Assembly (NCBI GenBank): GCA_030643145.1
Contig: DAOWMJ010000013.1
Coordinates: forward strand, 1 to 17,349
Origin: Candidatus Latescibacterota bacterium
GTDB taxonomy: Bacteria > Krumholzibacteriota > Krumholzibacteriia > Krumholzibacteriales > WJIX01
DNA length: 17,349 nt
Direction of reading: 5' to 3'
Of this stretch, positions 1-7,195 are shown one piece after another. Both the position numbers and the translations under genes were made by a program. The notes below the pieces were generated by a model. It was not told where the DNA came from. It saw only the letters and a program-made list of their open reading frames with translations, and ran no database searches. How positions within the stretch are numbered: the first letter of the stretch is position 1; each line of letters opens with the position of its first letter.

Positions 1-399
1 CAAAGAAGAAACCATCTCTTTACTTTTTGCGAGTTCCTCTTTGGATCTTCGAATCCGATCATCGATCTTGCCGCACTCCCCCCATATTTCAACCACGGAT
101 ATTTCCCTGTTCAGTTCCTCGATCTCATCATCTGACGCGCTTAGAGGCCCCCTGCTCAATTTTTCAAAGAAAGAGGGTTTTTCGACAAACCGTTCAAGGA
201 AAGAGATTGAATTTTCAATTTGTTCTTTCTTTTCTAAAATATCCGCCGCTTCTTCCCCCCCCATCACCATATTATCCTCATCAACTCCGGATACAGCAAC
301 AACTTCTACAACACCAAGCTCACGAAGAAATCGTTTAACCTCTTCCTTTATGGAATTATGTGCAAAGAGTTGGATTTTCAGCATCCTGCTTATTGCCAC
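1..399 (-). CDS. ntpI: V/A-type ATP synthase subunit I, N-terminal part (runs off left edge)
   Basis: This is the N-terminal 133 codons of an open frame that continues past base 1. Its product would be the large membrane subunit I (a-type) of a V/A-type rotary ATPase, which forms the ion half-channel and the peripheral stalk anchor. The opening residues VAISRMLKIQLF, followed by a Lys/Glu-rich stretch and RELGVVEVV, match the usual family N-terminus (a basic strand, then an LGVVE motif). A Glu/Lys-rich, coiled-coil-like region follows, as expected for the cytoplasmic arm; the membrane half lies outside the window. I chose the GTG at 399 because GGGAG sits 9 bases upstream and it restores the family's MAI-type start. 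An ATG five codons further in (384) is the alternative. The gene starts 45 bases after the G/H subunit gene, which is a typical V/A-ATPase operon order. The family call is reasonably firm, but it rests on the N-terminus alone. Confidence 0.72.
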   Translation of the reverse strand, partial: MAISRMLKIQLFAHNSIKEEVKRFLRELGVVEVVAVSGVDEDNMVMGGEEAADILEKKEQIENSISFLERFVEKPSFFEKLSRGPLSASDDEIEELNREISVVEIWGECGKIDDRIRRSKEELAKSKEMVSSL

Positions 400-444
400 T
401 TTCAATTTCTCCCTGAATTGAAATTTTCGACTCGACGCAAAAAA

Positions 445-759
445 TTACTGCTCCAGAAAAGAGTTTAAAATTACATCAACCGCCTGGTTATAATTCTTAT
501 CAGCTCCCTTTTCAAGCACCTTAATCATTTTTCTGTTTTTTTCACGCATGATATTAATTTCACTTTCGGCCTTTTCCCCCGCCTCCTTCACAATCCCCCG
601 TTTTTCTTCATCCTTTTTTGTAATTACATCTTCAATTCGCAATTCCTCATCCTCGGTGGTTTTTGCGATAATTTCTTCAGCCCGCACGTTGGCCTCGCGA
701 ATCTGCTCACCGGCTCCCTTTTCCTTGGCACGGATATCTTCGAGATTTTTGATCAACAT
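445..759 (-). CDS. V/A-type ATPase peripheral-stalk subunit (G/H-like), 104 aa
   Basis: This is a small, highly charged protein, almost entirely Glu/Lys/Arg/Ala-rich alpha-helix with heptad character (for example REANVRAEEIIAKT, then KEAGEKAESEI). It is the size and composition expected of the G/H-type peripheral-stalk subunit, which pairs with subunit E and holds the V1 head against subunit I. Sequence similarity is weak in this family, so the call leans on its position directly before the subunit I gene. The frame is open to an ATG at 831, but I place the start at the ATG at 759. A strong GGAGG lies 6 bases before it, the upstream residues (YHYSISKLNIEF) do not resemble the family, and a candidate promoter at 813-841 would begin transcription downstream of the longer start. 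It is the first gene of its operon. Confidence 0.7.
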   Translation of the reverse strand: MLIKNLEDIRAKEKGAGEQIREANVRAEEIIAKTTEDEELRIEDVITKKDEEKRGIVKEAGEKAESEINIMREKNRKMIKVLEKGADKNYNQAVDVILNSFLEQ

Positions 760-812
760 ATAATTCCTCCAAAAAATGATAAACTCGATATTTAATTTTG
801 AAATCGAATAGT

Positions 813-841
813 GATATATTTTCTTTTTCAACTCAAGTAAA
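813..841 (-). promoter_or_regulatory. candidate promoter of the V/A-ATPase operon
   Basis: On the minus strand TTTACT (836-841) is followed after 17 bases by TATATC (813-818), each matching four of six bases of the sigma-70-type consensus. Transcription would begin near 806, giving a leader of about 47 bases to the ATG at 759. No rho-independent terminator is visible between the dppF stop and this site, so read-through from the transporter operon is also possible. Confidence 0.35.
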
Positions 842-894
842 ATATTCTTTAGCTGACATTGACCACCTGTATATTTCTACGCGAGAATCAAAAT

Positions 895-1860
895 CTATGA
901 ATAGAGCCAGCATCTTACTTTGCGTCCCCCGTTTATAGTAACAAAGGGGGGGAATTCCAATTTGCATCTCTCTGTGGCCTCTGGACATCTTGGACAAAAA
1001 GAACATCCCGCGGGAAGGTTTACCGGACTTGGAACTTCCCCTCTGATAGCGGCTTTAAGCTTCTTCCCTCCTCTTTCCAGGGAGGGGATGGAAGCAAGAA
1101 GACCCCGCGTGTATGGATGTAAAGGATCGGAAAAGAGTGATTCTTTATCGGATAATTCAACAATTCTACCCAGATACATTACAGCAACTTTATCACTTAC
1201 GTGCTTGATAACACCGAGATCGTGAGAAACGAAAAGATATGTAAGCCCCATATCTTCCTTTAAATCCCGAAGAAGATTGATGATCTTGGCCTGTACGGAA
1301 AGATCGAGCGCCGCAACCGGTTCATCGGCAATTATAATGTCCGGCTCAACAGCAAGAGCGCGGGCGATTCCAACCCTCTGCCGTTGCCCTCCTGAAAATT
1401 CATGCGGATACCTCGACTCAGCCGCGGGGGGGAGCCCAACCTTATCCAGGAGAGAATGAACTCTTGTTCTTACATCCTTCCTTTTTACTATTTTATGTAC
1501 TTTTATCCCTTCAGCTATTGTGTTGCCGACCGTCATTCTGGGGTTGAGCGATGAATACGGATCCTGAAAGATCATCTGAATCCGGCGCCTTGTTTTCCTG
1601 AGATCTCTTCCCTTCAGAGCAAAAAAGTCTATTCCGTCCAAAAACACTTTCCCTGTTGTCGGCTTGATCAGCCTTAAGAGCACCCTCGCTAAAGTGCTTT
1701 TCCCGCATCCTGATTCGCCAACCAATCCGAGGCTTTCCCCAGCTTCTATAGATATATCCACTCCATCGACAGCTTTTACAGGCGCCCCGGAACGGGAGAA
1801 AAATCCGCTGCCTGGCGAACTGAAATATTTCTTAATTCCATCAGCCTTCAGAATTATCAA
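895..1860 (-). CDS. dppF: dipeptide/oligopeptide ABC transporter, ATP-binding protein (DppF/OppF-like)
   Basis: This is the second nucleotide-binding subunit of a peptide importer; it hydrolyses ATP at the inner membrane together with the DppD-like partner. Visible motifs are Walker A GESGCGKS (48-55), Q-loop FQD (98-100), ABC signature FSGGQ (155-159), Walker B IIIADE (175-180) and the H-loop His213. The C-terminus is the oligopeptide/dipeptide transporter extension, with HPYTRGLLASIP and the family cysteines C286, C292, C299 and C317. C289 is an additional cysteine. At 321 residues it has the normal length. The start is TTG at 1860: AGGAGG lies 4 bases upstream, an in-frame TAA blocks any start further upstream, and the start overlaps the TGA of dppD by four bases, so translation is probably coupled. 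It is the last gene of the transporter group. The subfamily (Dpp, Opp, App) cannot be settled from sequence alone. Confidence 0.93.
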   Translation of the reverse strand: MIILKADGIKKYFSSPGSGFFSRSGAPVKAVDGVDISIEAGESLGLVGESGCGKSTLARVLLRLIKPTTGKVFLDGIDFFALKGRDLRKTRRRIQMIFQDPYSSLNPRMTVGNTIAEGIKVHKIVKRKDVRTRVHSLLDKVGLPPAAESRYPHEFSGGQRQRVGIARALAVEPDIIIADEPVAALDLSVQAKIINLLRDLKEDMGLTYLFVSHDLGVIKHVSDKVAVMYLGRIVELSDKESLFSDPLHPYTRGLLASIPSLERGGKKLKAAIRGEVPSPVNLPAGCSFCPRCPEATERCKLEFPPFVTINGGRKVRCWLYS

Positions 1861-2828
1861 TTTTCCTCCTTATTATGCAGCCAGCAGCGGGAGAAATGGG
1901 AATCTCCCAAATTAAAGAGAGGAGGTTCTTCGTTAAAACACTTTTCGATTCTTTTCCCGCAACGATCGCTGAACCTGCAACCCGGAGGTAATTTCACGGG
2001 ATCAGGTACACTTCCGGGTATTACCGGTAAACTCTTTCCGGGTATACTGTACCCCGGCATTGAAGCGAGAAGACCTTGAGTGTATGGATGAGAGGGATCC
2101 GAAAAAAGCTTCCCTGCCGGAGCTTTCTCTACTATTTTCCCCGCGTACATAACAACAACGGTATCAGCCATCTGAGCAATTACCGCTAAATCATGCGTTA
2201 TGAGCAAAATCGACATTCCTAATTCTTCACGAAGATCCTGCAGCAACTCAATTATCTGAGCCTGTACGGAAACATCAAGAGCCGTGGTCGGCTCATCAGC
2301 TATAAGCAGCTTCGGCTGACAACTAAGCGCCATGGCGATCATCACTCTCTGCCTCATACCTCCACTCATCTGGTGCGGATAATTCTTATATCTTGTTTCC
2401 GGGTCAGGAATACGTACCCTGCGGAGCATCTCAATCGCCTCGGTTTTCGAGTCCTTTCTGCCAAGATGCTGATGAAGAACTATAGCTTCGCGGACTTGTT
2501 CTCCACAGCTGAAAACAGGGTTAAGACTGGAAAGGGGTTCCTGAAACACTATCGATATCTCATTACCCCGTATTTTTCTCATTTCTTTTTCCGGCAGCTT
2601 AAGAATATCGTTTCCCTCCAACTCAATTGAACCTCCGGCTATTTTGCCCGGAGGGTCAGGAACAAGACGCATGATAGAGAGGGCTGTCACACTTTTGCCG
2701 CATCCGGATTCTCCAACCAGCCCCAGTGTTTTACCACTTTTTATATTAAAGCTTATTCTATCGACCGCCCTAACCTCTCCCCTGGCCATTCTGAATATTG
2801 TTTCAAGATTATTTACTTTCAGCAGCAT
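1857..2828 (-). CDS. dppD: dipeptide/oligopeptide ABC transporter, ATP-binding protein (DppD/OppD-like)
   Basis: This is the first ATPase subunit of the peptide importer. Motifs: Walker A GESGCGKS (39-46), Q-loop FQE (95-97), signature MSGGM (154-158), Walker B LLIADE (174-179) and H-loop His212. The C-terminal extension carries HPYTQGLLASMP and four cysteines (C284, C290, C297, C315). These sit where DppD/OppD proteins have the cluster now linked to a [4Fe-4S] site. The length of 323 residues is normal. The ATG at 2828 is preceded by TAGGA, a moderate ribosome-binding site. The gene is separated from dppC by 169 bases, the widest gap inside the transporter group, while its 3' end overlaps dppF. 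DppD and DppF normally form the heterodimeric motor under the DppB/DppC channel. Confidence 0.93.
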   Translation of the reverse strand: MLLKVNNLETIFRMARGEVRAVDRISFNIKSGKTLGLVGESGCGKSVTALSIMRLVPDPPGKIAGGSIELEGNDILKLPEKEMRKIRGNEISIVFQEPLSSLNPVFSCGEQVREAIVLHQHLGRKDSKTEAIEMLRRVRIPDPETRYKNYPHQMSGGMRQRVMIAMALSCQPKLLIADEPTTALDVSVQAQIIELLQDLREELGMSILLITHDLAVIAQMADTVVVMYAGKIVEKAPAGKLFSDPSHPYTQGLLASMPGYSIPGKSLPVIPGSVPDPVKLPPGCRFSDRCGKRIEKCFNEEPPLFNLGDSHFSRCWLHNKEEN

Positions 2829-2997
2829 TTTTCCTACCCGGATTTTCCCTTGAATTATGAATATTTATCTATACATTCTCATACTGGTTAATGGCGATTG
2901 AACAGCGGATCCAGTCCGATCGGTCTAAAGAGGCTCCGCCGTTTATAAGCGCCCGCACCTATATAATTTAACTTATCATGAAAAGAATCAACCCTTC
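2829..2997 (-). other. intergenic gap inside the transporter operon
   Basis: This stretch of 169 bases between dppC and dppD has no convincing open frame. It contains the 8-bp palindrome CCGATCGG near 2919 and a 5-bp outer pair GCGGA/TCCGC that could fold on the minus strand. There is no T-run after the fold, so I do not call it a terminator. A weak TTGATT at the dppC-proximal end has no well-spaced -10 box. It may be a processing site or leader for dppDF, but I can show no function. Confidence 0.4.
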
Positions 2998-3891
2998 TTA
3001 TGTAAAATGCATTGGATCAAACGCGTCACGCAAACCGTCACCAAGCAGGTTAAATCCAATAACCGTCATTACAATAGCGAGTCCCGGAAAAGTGGAAACC
3101 CACCACGCGTTAAGCAGAACATCCCTTCCCTGAAAAACCATCATGCCCCAGCTGGGAGTGGGAGGCGGAACGCCTAACCCAAGAAAACTCAAGGCCGCCT
3201 CCGTAAGAATAATCCCCCCGATCCTCAAAGTCGCCGACACAATTATCACAGTCAGAGTATTGGGGATAAGGTGTTTGAAAATAATTCCTTTTCCACTTAC
3301 CCCAAGTCCCTCCGCTGCCACAATATAATCTTTCTTTTTTATCGACAATACCTGGCCGCGGACCAGTCGGGCGGCTGACATCCAGCCTGTAGCCCCAAGA
3401 AGAATAATTATCAACAATATTGATCGAGAAAAAAGGGCTATACATGTCAGAAGTAAGAAAAGCCTGGGAATCGCCATAAGCGCGTCCACAACGCGCATTA
3501 TTACCGCGTCTACTATTCCGCCGGCGTAACCCGAAACTGCACCGACCAAAGATCCGAGGAATATGGAAAGCGCCACGGCAAGAAACCCTATTGAAAGAGA
3601 AACTTGTGATCCATAGAACATTCTTGTCATTACATCACGACCGAACTTGTCAGTACCGAATGGGTGCTCTATGCTTGGCCGCAGGTATCTATCGCCTGGT
3701 ATATCTCCATGGGCTACGGGATCATATGGGGTAAGAACCGGAGCGAATATTGCCACTAAATAGAGCAGAAGTACTATCACTGCCCCGGCTACGGCAAGAT
3801 GCCTTTTTCTGAATCTTGCCCAACCCTCAGACCACAACCCGCCTGAACACGGCAGGCTGTTTTTATTTTCCCGGTTCTTTCTTTCTATCAT
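2998..3891 (-). CDS. dppC: dipeptide/oligopeptide ABC transporter permease (DppC/OppC-like)
   Basis: This is an inner-membrane permease, one half of the peptide channel. A hydrophilic N-terminus is followed by a first membrane helix at about 33-53 and the periplasmic hallmark HPFGTDKFGRDVMTRMFYG (76-94). Further helices lie at about 98-122, 128-150, 157-170 and 212-235, with a last one near 265-285. The EAA-type cytoplasmic loop that docks on the ATPases is EGLGVSGKGIIFKHLIPN (194-211). LGLGVPPPTPSWGMM (238-251) is another strong DppC/OppC hallmark. The length of 297 residues is normal and nothing is truncated. The ATG at 3891 has only a weak, distant AAAGG upstream. The gene follows dppB by 52 bases. 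The pairing with dppB and the two ATPases supports the function; the substrate range is unknown. Confidence 0.93.
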   Translation of the reverse strand: MIERKNRENKNSLPCSGGLWSEGWARFRKRHLAVAGAVIVLLLYLVAIFAPVLTPYDPVAHGDIPGDRYLRPSIEHPFGTDKFGRDVMTRMFYGSQVSLSIGFLAVALSIFLGSLVGAVSGYAGGIVDAVIMRVVDALMAIPRLFLLLTCIALFSRSILLIIILLGATGWMSAARLVRGQVLSIKKKDYIVAAEGLGVSGKGIIFKHLIPNTLTVIIVSATLRIGGIILTEAALSFLGLGVPPPTPSWGMMVFQGRDVLLNAWWVSTFPGLAIVMTVIGFNLLGDGLRDAFDPMHFT

Positions 3892-3943
3892 TGGACCGTG
3901 CCTTTGCTATTTCCTGAAACTTCGTTTATATCAATTCCTGTTA

Positions 3944-4927
3944 TTATCCTTCCGACCTCTCTGTAACTGTAATCCGAGGATCAAGAAGGGCATACCCTAT
4001 ATCAGCCATAAGATTCCCCAAAATCACCATAACACCAACTACAAAGTTAACCGCGAGCACTATTGGGTAATCTCTTGCGTAAATCGCATCGACAGCAAGT
4101 CTCCCCATGCCGGGCCATGAAAAAATCTTCTCTACCACAACCGCCCCTCCCAGCAGGAAGGGAATACTTAGTCCGATAATTGTAACCACTGGAATAGCGG
4201 CATTTCTGAAGGCATGTTTCAGAATAACACTCTTGTTTTCTAGCCCTTTTGCTCTGGCGGTTCTGATGTAGTCCTCCCTCAATACATCCAACATACTTCC
4301 CCTCATATACCTGGCCATTCCAGCCGCTGACGCCACCCCAAGCACAAAAGCCGGCATAACAAGATGACGCGCCCTGTCACATAGGAGCTCAAACCAGCCG
4401 GCTCCCTGCATACCTATTGACTGCATATGTGATGAAGGAAGAATCCCCAGTTTTAATGAAAAAAGGAATATCAACATCAGGGAAAGCCAGAATGAGGGAA
4501 TGGAATATAGAAAAAGAGCTATTACAGTATTCACTTTATCAAAAAGGGTGTCTTTTTTGACGGCCGAAAATATGCCCAGGGATATTCCAATCACAATATA
4601 CAACAGCAGCGCGGCTATAGTCAGACGCAGGGTGTTTGGTATCGCTTCAAAAATAATATCACGTACAGGCCTGTTGTAATGAATGGAAAAACCAAAATCG
4701 CCCCTTATGAAACTCGCGACCCATTTTATATACTGCTCGCCAACAGGCTTGTCCAAACCAAATTTGACGCGCATCATTTCAACTGTTTCAGGAGAAATCC
4801 CTGTGCGATTATAATACTTCGCCATGGGATCACCGGGAGCGAAATGAAGCAGGAAAAAGGTTATTGTGAGAACAAGAAAAATCAACAAACCCGATTGCAT
4901 TAACCTTTTAATAATAAATCTTCTCAT
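3944..4927 (-). CDS. dppB: dipeptide/oligopeptide ABC transporter permease (DppB/OppB-like)
   Basis: This is the inner-membrane permease partner of the DppC-like protein. It begins with the typical family start (MRRFIIKRLMQS, then a helix at about 11-30, then the APGDPM motif). It has helices near 98-120, 133-156, 187-205, 245-263 and 288-312. The EAA loop, ARAKGLENKSVILKHAFRNA (224-243), contacts the ATPases. VEKIFSWPGMGRLAVDAI (265-282) and RDYPIV (285-290) are diagnostic of DppB/OppB. The length of 327 residues is normal. The ATG at 4927 has AAAGGG close upstream. It starts 24 bases after the stop of the acyltransferase gene, so it is probably co-transcribed with the glycine cleavage genes. 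No periplasmic substrate-binding protein gene lies before or after the permeases, although one usually heads such operons. Confidence 0.93.
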   Translation of the reverse strand: MRRFIIKRLMQSGLLIFLVLTITFFLLHFAPGDPMAKYYNRTGISPETVEMMRVKFGLDKPVGEQYIKWVASFIRGDFGFSIHYNRPVRDIIFEAIPNTLRLTIAALLLYIVIGISLGIFSAVKKDTLFDKVNTVIALFLYSIPSFWLSLMLIFLFSLKLGILPSSHMQSIGMQGAGWFELLCDRARHLVMPAFVLGVASAAGMARYMRGSMLDVLREDYIRTARAKGLENKSVILKHAFRNAAIPVVTIIGLSIPFLLGGAVVVEKIFSWPGMGRLAVDAIYARDYPIVLAVNFVVGVMVILGNLMADIGYALLDPRITVTERSEG

Positions 4928-4951
4928 AATCCCTTTTTATCCCTCCGGGCA

Positions 4952-5731
4952 CTAGTGAAATTCGGTCGATTTCTTAAGCGCCGCCGCGCTGATATCAGAT
5001 CTATCCCGGCGGGATAAACTCAAATCTTCAAATTCCACCCCGAATTTGCCGGCAAAAGCCTCCTTTATGACTTCCGCGCATTTCCTATATCCAGGATTTA
5101 CACCTGTTTCTTCAAAAATGCTTGTTACATACCGATCAAGATTTCCCCAGTCCCCCTTAAGATATTTCGAAATCTTCTTTGATCCCGCCCCCAGCAGGAT
5201 AGATCCATGCTGAATAAAAACCGGTCCGGAACTGCGCTGCGCGCTTGCGACAATCTTCCTGCCACCCGCGGTAATTTCATGCCGACTTACTGAAACCAGA
5301 CATGGGGAACTACTTTTTTTGTCTCCGGATTCTTTTTCACCTCTTGATATTCGCGCTTTTACACCCAGAGTGCCAAGAGCTTCTGTTAAGGTTTCAGAAA
5401 CAACCATATATCTTTCCTGAATCCCTGATTTGAAAATCCCTCCTTCTATAGAAGCCGCGATGCAGTAAGTAATTTCCTCATCGTGAAGAAGGGCTCGTCC
5501 ACCCGTTATCCGGCGGACAAGAGATACCTGGTCATGGCGCAGAGCATCGATATCAAGAATTTTGTCGGGGTCCTGATGAAACCCAATACTAACCGCGGGA
5601 GGATTAAATGAATACACCCGTAGGATTGCTTCGATATCCGTGTGTTGAACTCTATTTAGAATAAACTCATCAGCCGCCATATTCTCGGCGCCGTCCCCCT
5701 GTCCATCATCAAGAAACAACCATCGCAACAT
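4952..5731 (-). CDS. lipoate-ligase-fold acyltransferase, LipM-like (octanoyl transferase to GcvH)
   Basis: This belongs to the biotin/lipoate A/B ligase (BPL/LPL) fold family. The likely reaction is transfer of an octanoyl group from acyl carrier protein to the lipoyl lysine of GcvH, the first step of lipoyl cofactor assembly. Evidence: the substrate-loop motif RRITGGRALLHD (73-84), then PCLVSVSRHEITAGGRKIVA (143-162). The second segment places C144 and K159 where LipM-type transferases have their catalytic Cys and Lys; LplA ligases lack that cysteine. There is no C-terminal ATP-ligase accessory domain at 259 residues, which also favours LipM over LplA. The canonical TGGG is TGGR here. The ATG at 5731 has only a weak GGA upstream. 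It lies 27 bases after gcvPB, so the enzyme and its expected substrate GcvH are encoded together. A LipL-type amidotransferase or plain ligase remains possible. Confidence 0.78.
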   Translation of the reverse strand: MLRWLFLDDGQGDGAENMAADEFILNRVQHTDIEAILRVYSFNPPAVSIGFHQDPDKILDIDALRHDQVSLVRRITGGRALLHDEEITYCIAASIEGGIFKSGIQERYMVVSETLTEALGTLGVKARISRGEKESGDKKSSSPCLVSVSRHEITAGGRKIVASAQRSSGPVFIQHGSILLGAGSKKISKYLKGDWGNLDRYVTSIFEETGVNPGYRKCAEVIKEAFAGKFGVEFEDLSLSRRDRSDISAAALKKSTEFH

Positions 5732-5758
5732 TTAATTGAATCCATTCATATTGATAAT

Positions 5759-7195
5759 CTATTTCCTCTCATGCCAACGGAAATCGGGATTTCTAGCGGC
5801 GTAAGCTTCATCTAGTCTCCGGACTGGCGTACTAACGGGAGCTTCATGAAGAAGGTCCGGATTGTTTGCCGCTTCATACGATATCTTTTCCATAATCTCG
5901 GCGAAGCTGTCAAGTGTCTCTTTCTTTTCCGTTTCAACCGGCTCTATCATCAGGGCTTCCTTCACAATTAACGGAAAATAGACTGTGGGGGCATGTACTC
6001 CATAGTCAAGAAGACGTTTCGCCACATCCAGCGTACTGACGCCATGCTCCTTCAGATTCACCGCGGACGCTACAAACTCATGCATGCACGGCCCGGGATA
6101 CTTGACATCGTAGAATCTTCCCACCAATTCCATTAGATAATTAGCATTTATAATCGCGTTTTCAGAAACTTCTCTTAGCCCTTCGGCGCCTAGCCTGCAA
6201 ATATAAGCATACGCCTTTACAAAAACATTGAAGTTTCCGAAATATGAATGTACTTTCCCAATTGATTTTTCCGAACCCCATGAGAACTCAAAGTTGTCCA
6301 TCTTCTTTACTACCCCGGGTATCGGCAGAAAAGCGGAAAGATGCTCGCGTACACCAACAGGCCCCGAGCCGGGACCACCGCCACCATGAGGTGTGGAAAA
6401 TGTCTTATGGAGATTGAGATGCATAATATCAATCCCGATTTTACCCGGTTGTACTATACCCATAAGAGCGTTCATATTGGCTCCATCCATATATATAAGG
6501 ACGCCCGCATCATGTGCTATCTTAACAATCTTTCCGATATCCCTCTCAAATAATCCGAGAGTATTCGGCAGCGTGAGCATAAGAACCGCAGTTTCACTGC
6601 TGATAATTTCTTTTAAATCAGCGGGGTTAATCATCCCCCTTTCGTCTGACTTAAGAGTTACAGGCGTAAACCCGCAGGTCGATACACTTGCCGGATTGGT
6701 TCCATGAGCGGAATCAGGTACGATAACAAACTTTCTATCTTCTCCTCTTTCACGGAAATAATCACGGGCAATCATTATTCCCGTCAGCTCTCCATGAGCG
6801 CCGGCTGCAGGTTGAAGGGTAAAGGAATCCATGCCGCATATCTCACACAGAGCCTCTTGAAGATTAAAGATAAGCTCCAGGGCTCCCTGAACATCCGCTT
6901 CATCCTGAGCGGGATGTAGGCCGCAAAAGGAGTTATCGCGGGCAATCTCCTCATTAACGACCGGGTTATATTTCATGGTACAGCTCCCAAGGGGATATAT
7001 CCCCTTGTCAATATGATAATTTTTTGAAGCAAGCTCCATATAATGTCTTATCACTCCCTGCTCCGCTATACGCGGCAGGCCCAAAGAAGATTTTCGTTGA
7101 ATTGGAAGCAGCGCCTCATCAACCGGACAATCATTTTCAGGAATATACTTTCCACTTCTACCATGCAGCCCTTTATCAAAAATCGTCCCGGTCAT
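5759..7195 (-). CDS. gcvPB: glycine dehydrogenase (decarboxylating), subunit 2 (P-protein, PLP subunit)
   Basis: This is the pyridoxal-phosphate-carrying half of the split P-protein. With GcvPA it decarboxylates glycine and passes the aminomethyl group to the lipoyl arm of GcvH. The PLP-binding lysine is K264 in HLNLHKTFSTPHGGGGPGSG (259-278), the classic glycine decarboxylase motif. YPLGSCTMKYNP (67-78), LQPAAGAHGELTG (127-139) and DSAHGTNPAS (161-170) are further signatures. At 478 residues it has the usual length for the subunit. The ATG at 7195 overlaps the gcvPA stop (ATGA, bases 7192-7195) and is preceded by GGAGGTGGG, so the two halves are likely made in coupled, equal amounts, as their heterodimer needs. 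The split form is common in Firmicutes, Thermotogae, archaea and many candidate phyla; Proteobacteria usually have a single fused chain. Confidence 0.97.
   Translation of the reverse strand: MTGTIFDKGLHGRSGKYIPENDCPVDEALLPIQRKSSLGLPRIAEQGVIRHYMELASKNYHIDKGIYPLGSCTMKYNPVVNEEIARDNSFCGLHPAQDEADVQGALELIFNLQEALCEICGMDSFTLQPAAGAHGELTGIMIARDYFRERGEDRKFVIVPDSAHGTNPASVSTCGFTPVTLKSDERGMINPADLKEIISSETAVLMLTLPNTLGLFERDIGKIVKIAHDAGVLIYMDGANMNALMGIVQPGKIGIDIMHLNLHKTFSTPHGGGGPGSGPVGVREHLSAFLPIPGVVKKMDNFEFSWGSEKSIGKVHSYFGNFNVFVKAYAYICRLGAEGLREVSENAIINANYLMELVGRFYDVKYPGPCMHEFVASAVNLKEHGVSTLDVAKRLLDYGVHAPTVYFPLIVKEALMIEPVETEKKETLDSFAEIMEKISYEAANNPDLLHEAPVSTPVRRLDEAYAARNPDFRWHERK

Noticed and set aside
27..421. 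Two overlapping plus-strand open frames at the left edge (103 and 126 aa)
   Set aside because: They lie antisense to the subunit I reading frame, have a Ser/Pro/Ile-rich composition typical of reverse-complement coding DNA, and have no ribosome-binding site.
757..831. Longer N-terminus for the ATPase G/H-like gene (start at 831)
   Set aside because: The extra 24 residues do not fit the coiled-coil family, a strong GGAGG precedes the internal ATG at 759, and a candidate promoter lies downstream of the longer start.
920..1225. 101-aa plus-strand open frame
   Set aside because: It is antisense to the C-terminal region of the DppF-like ATPase and has no start signal.
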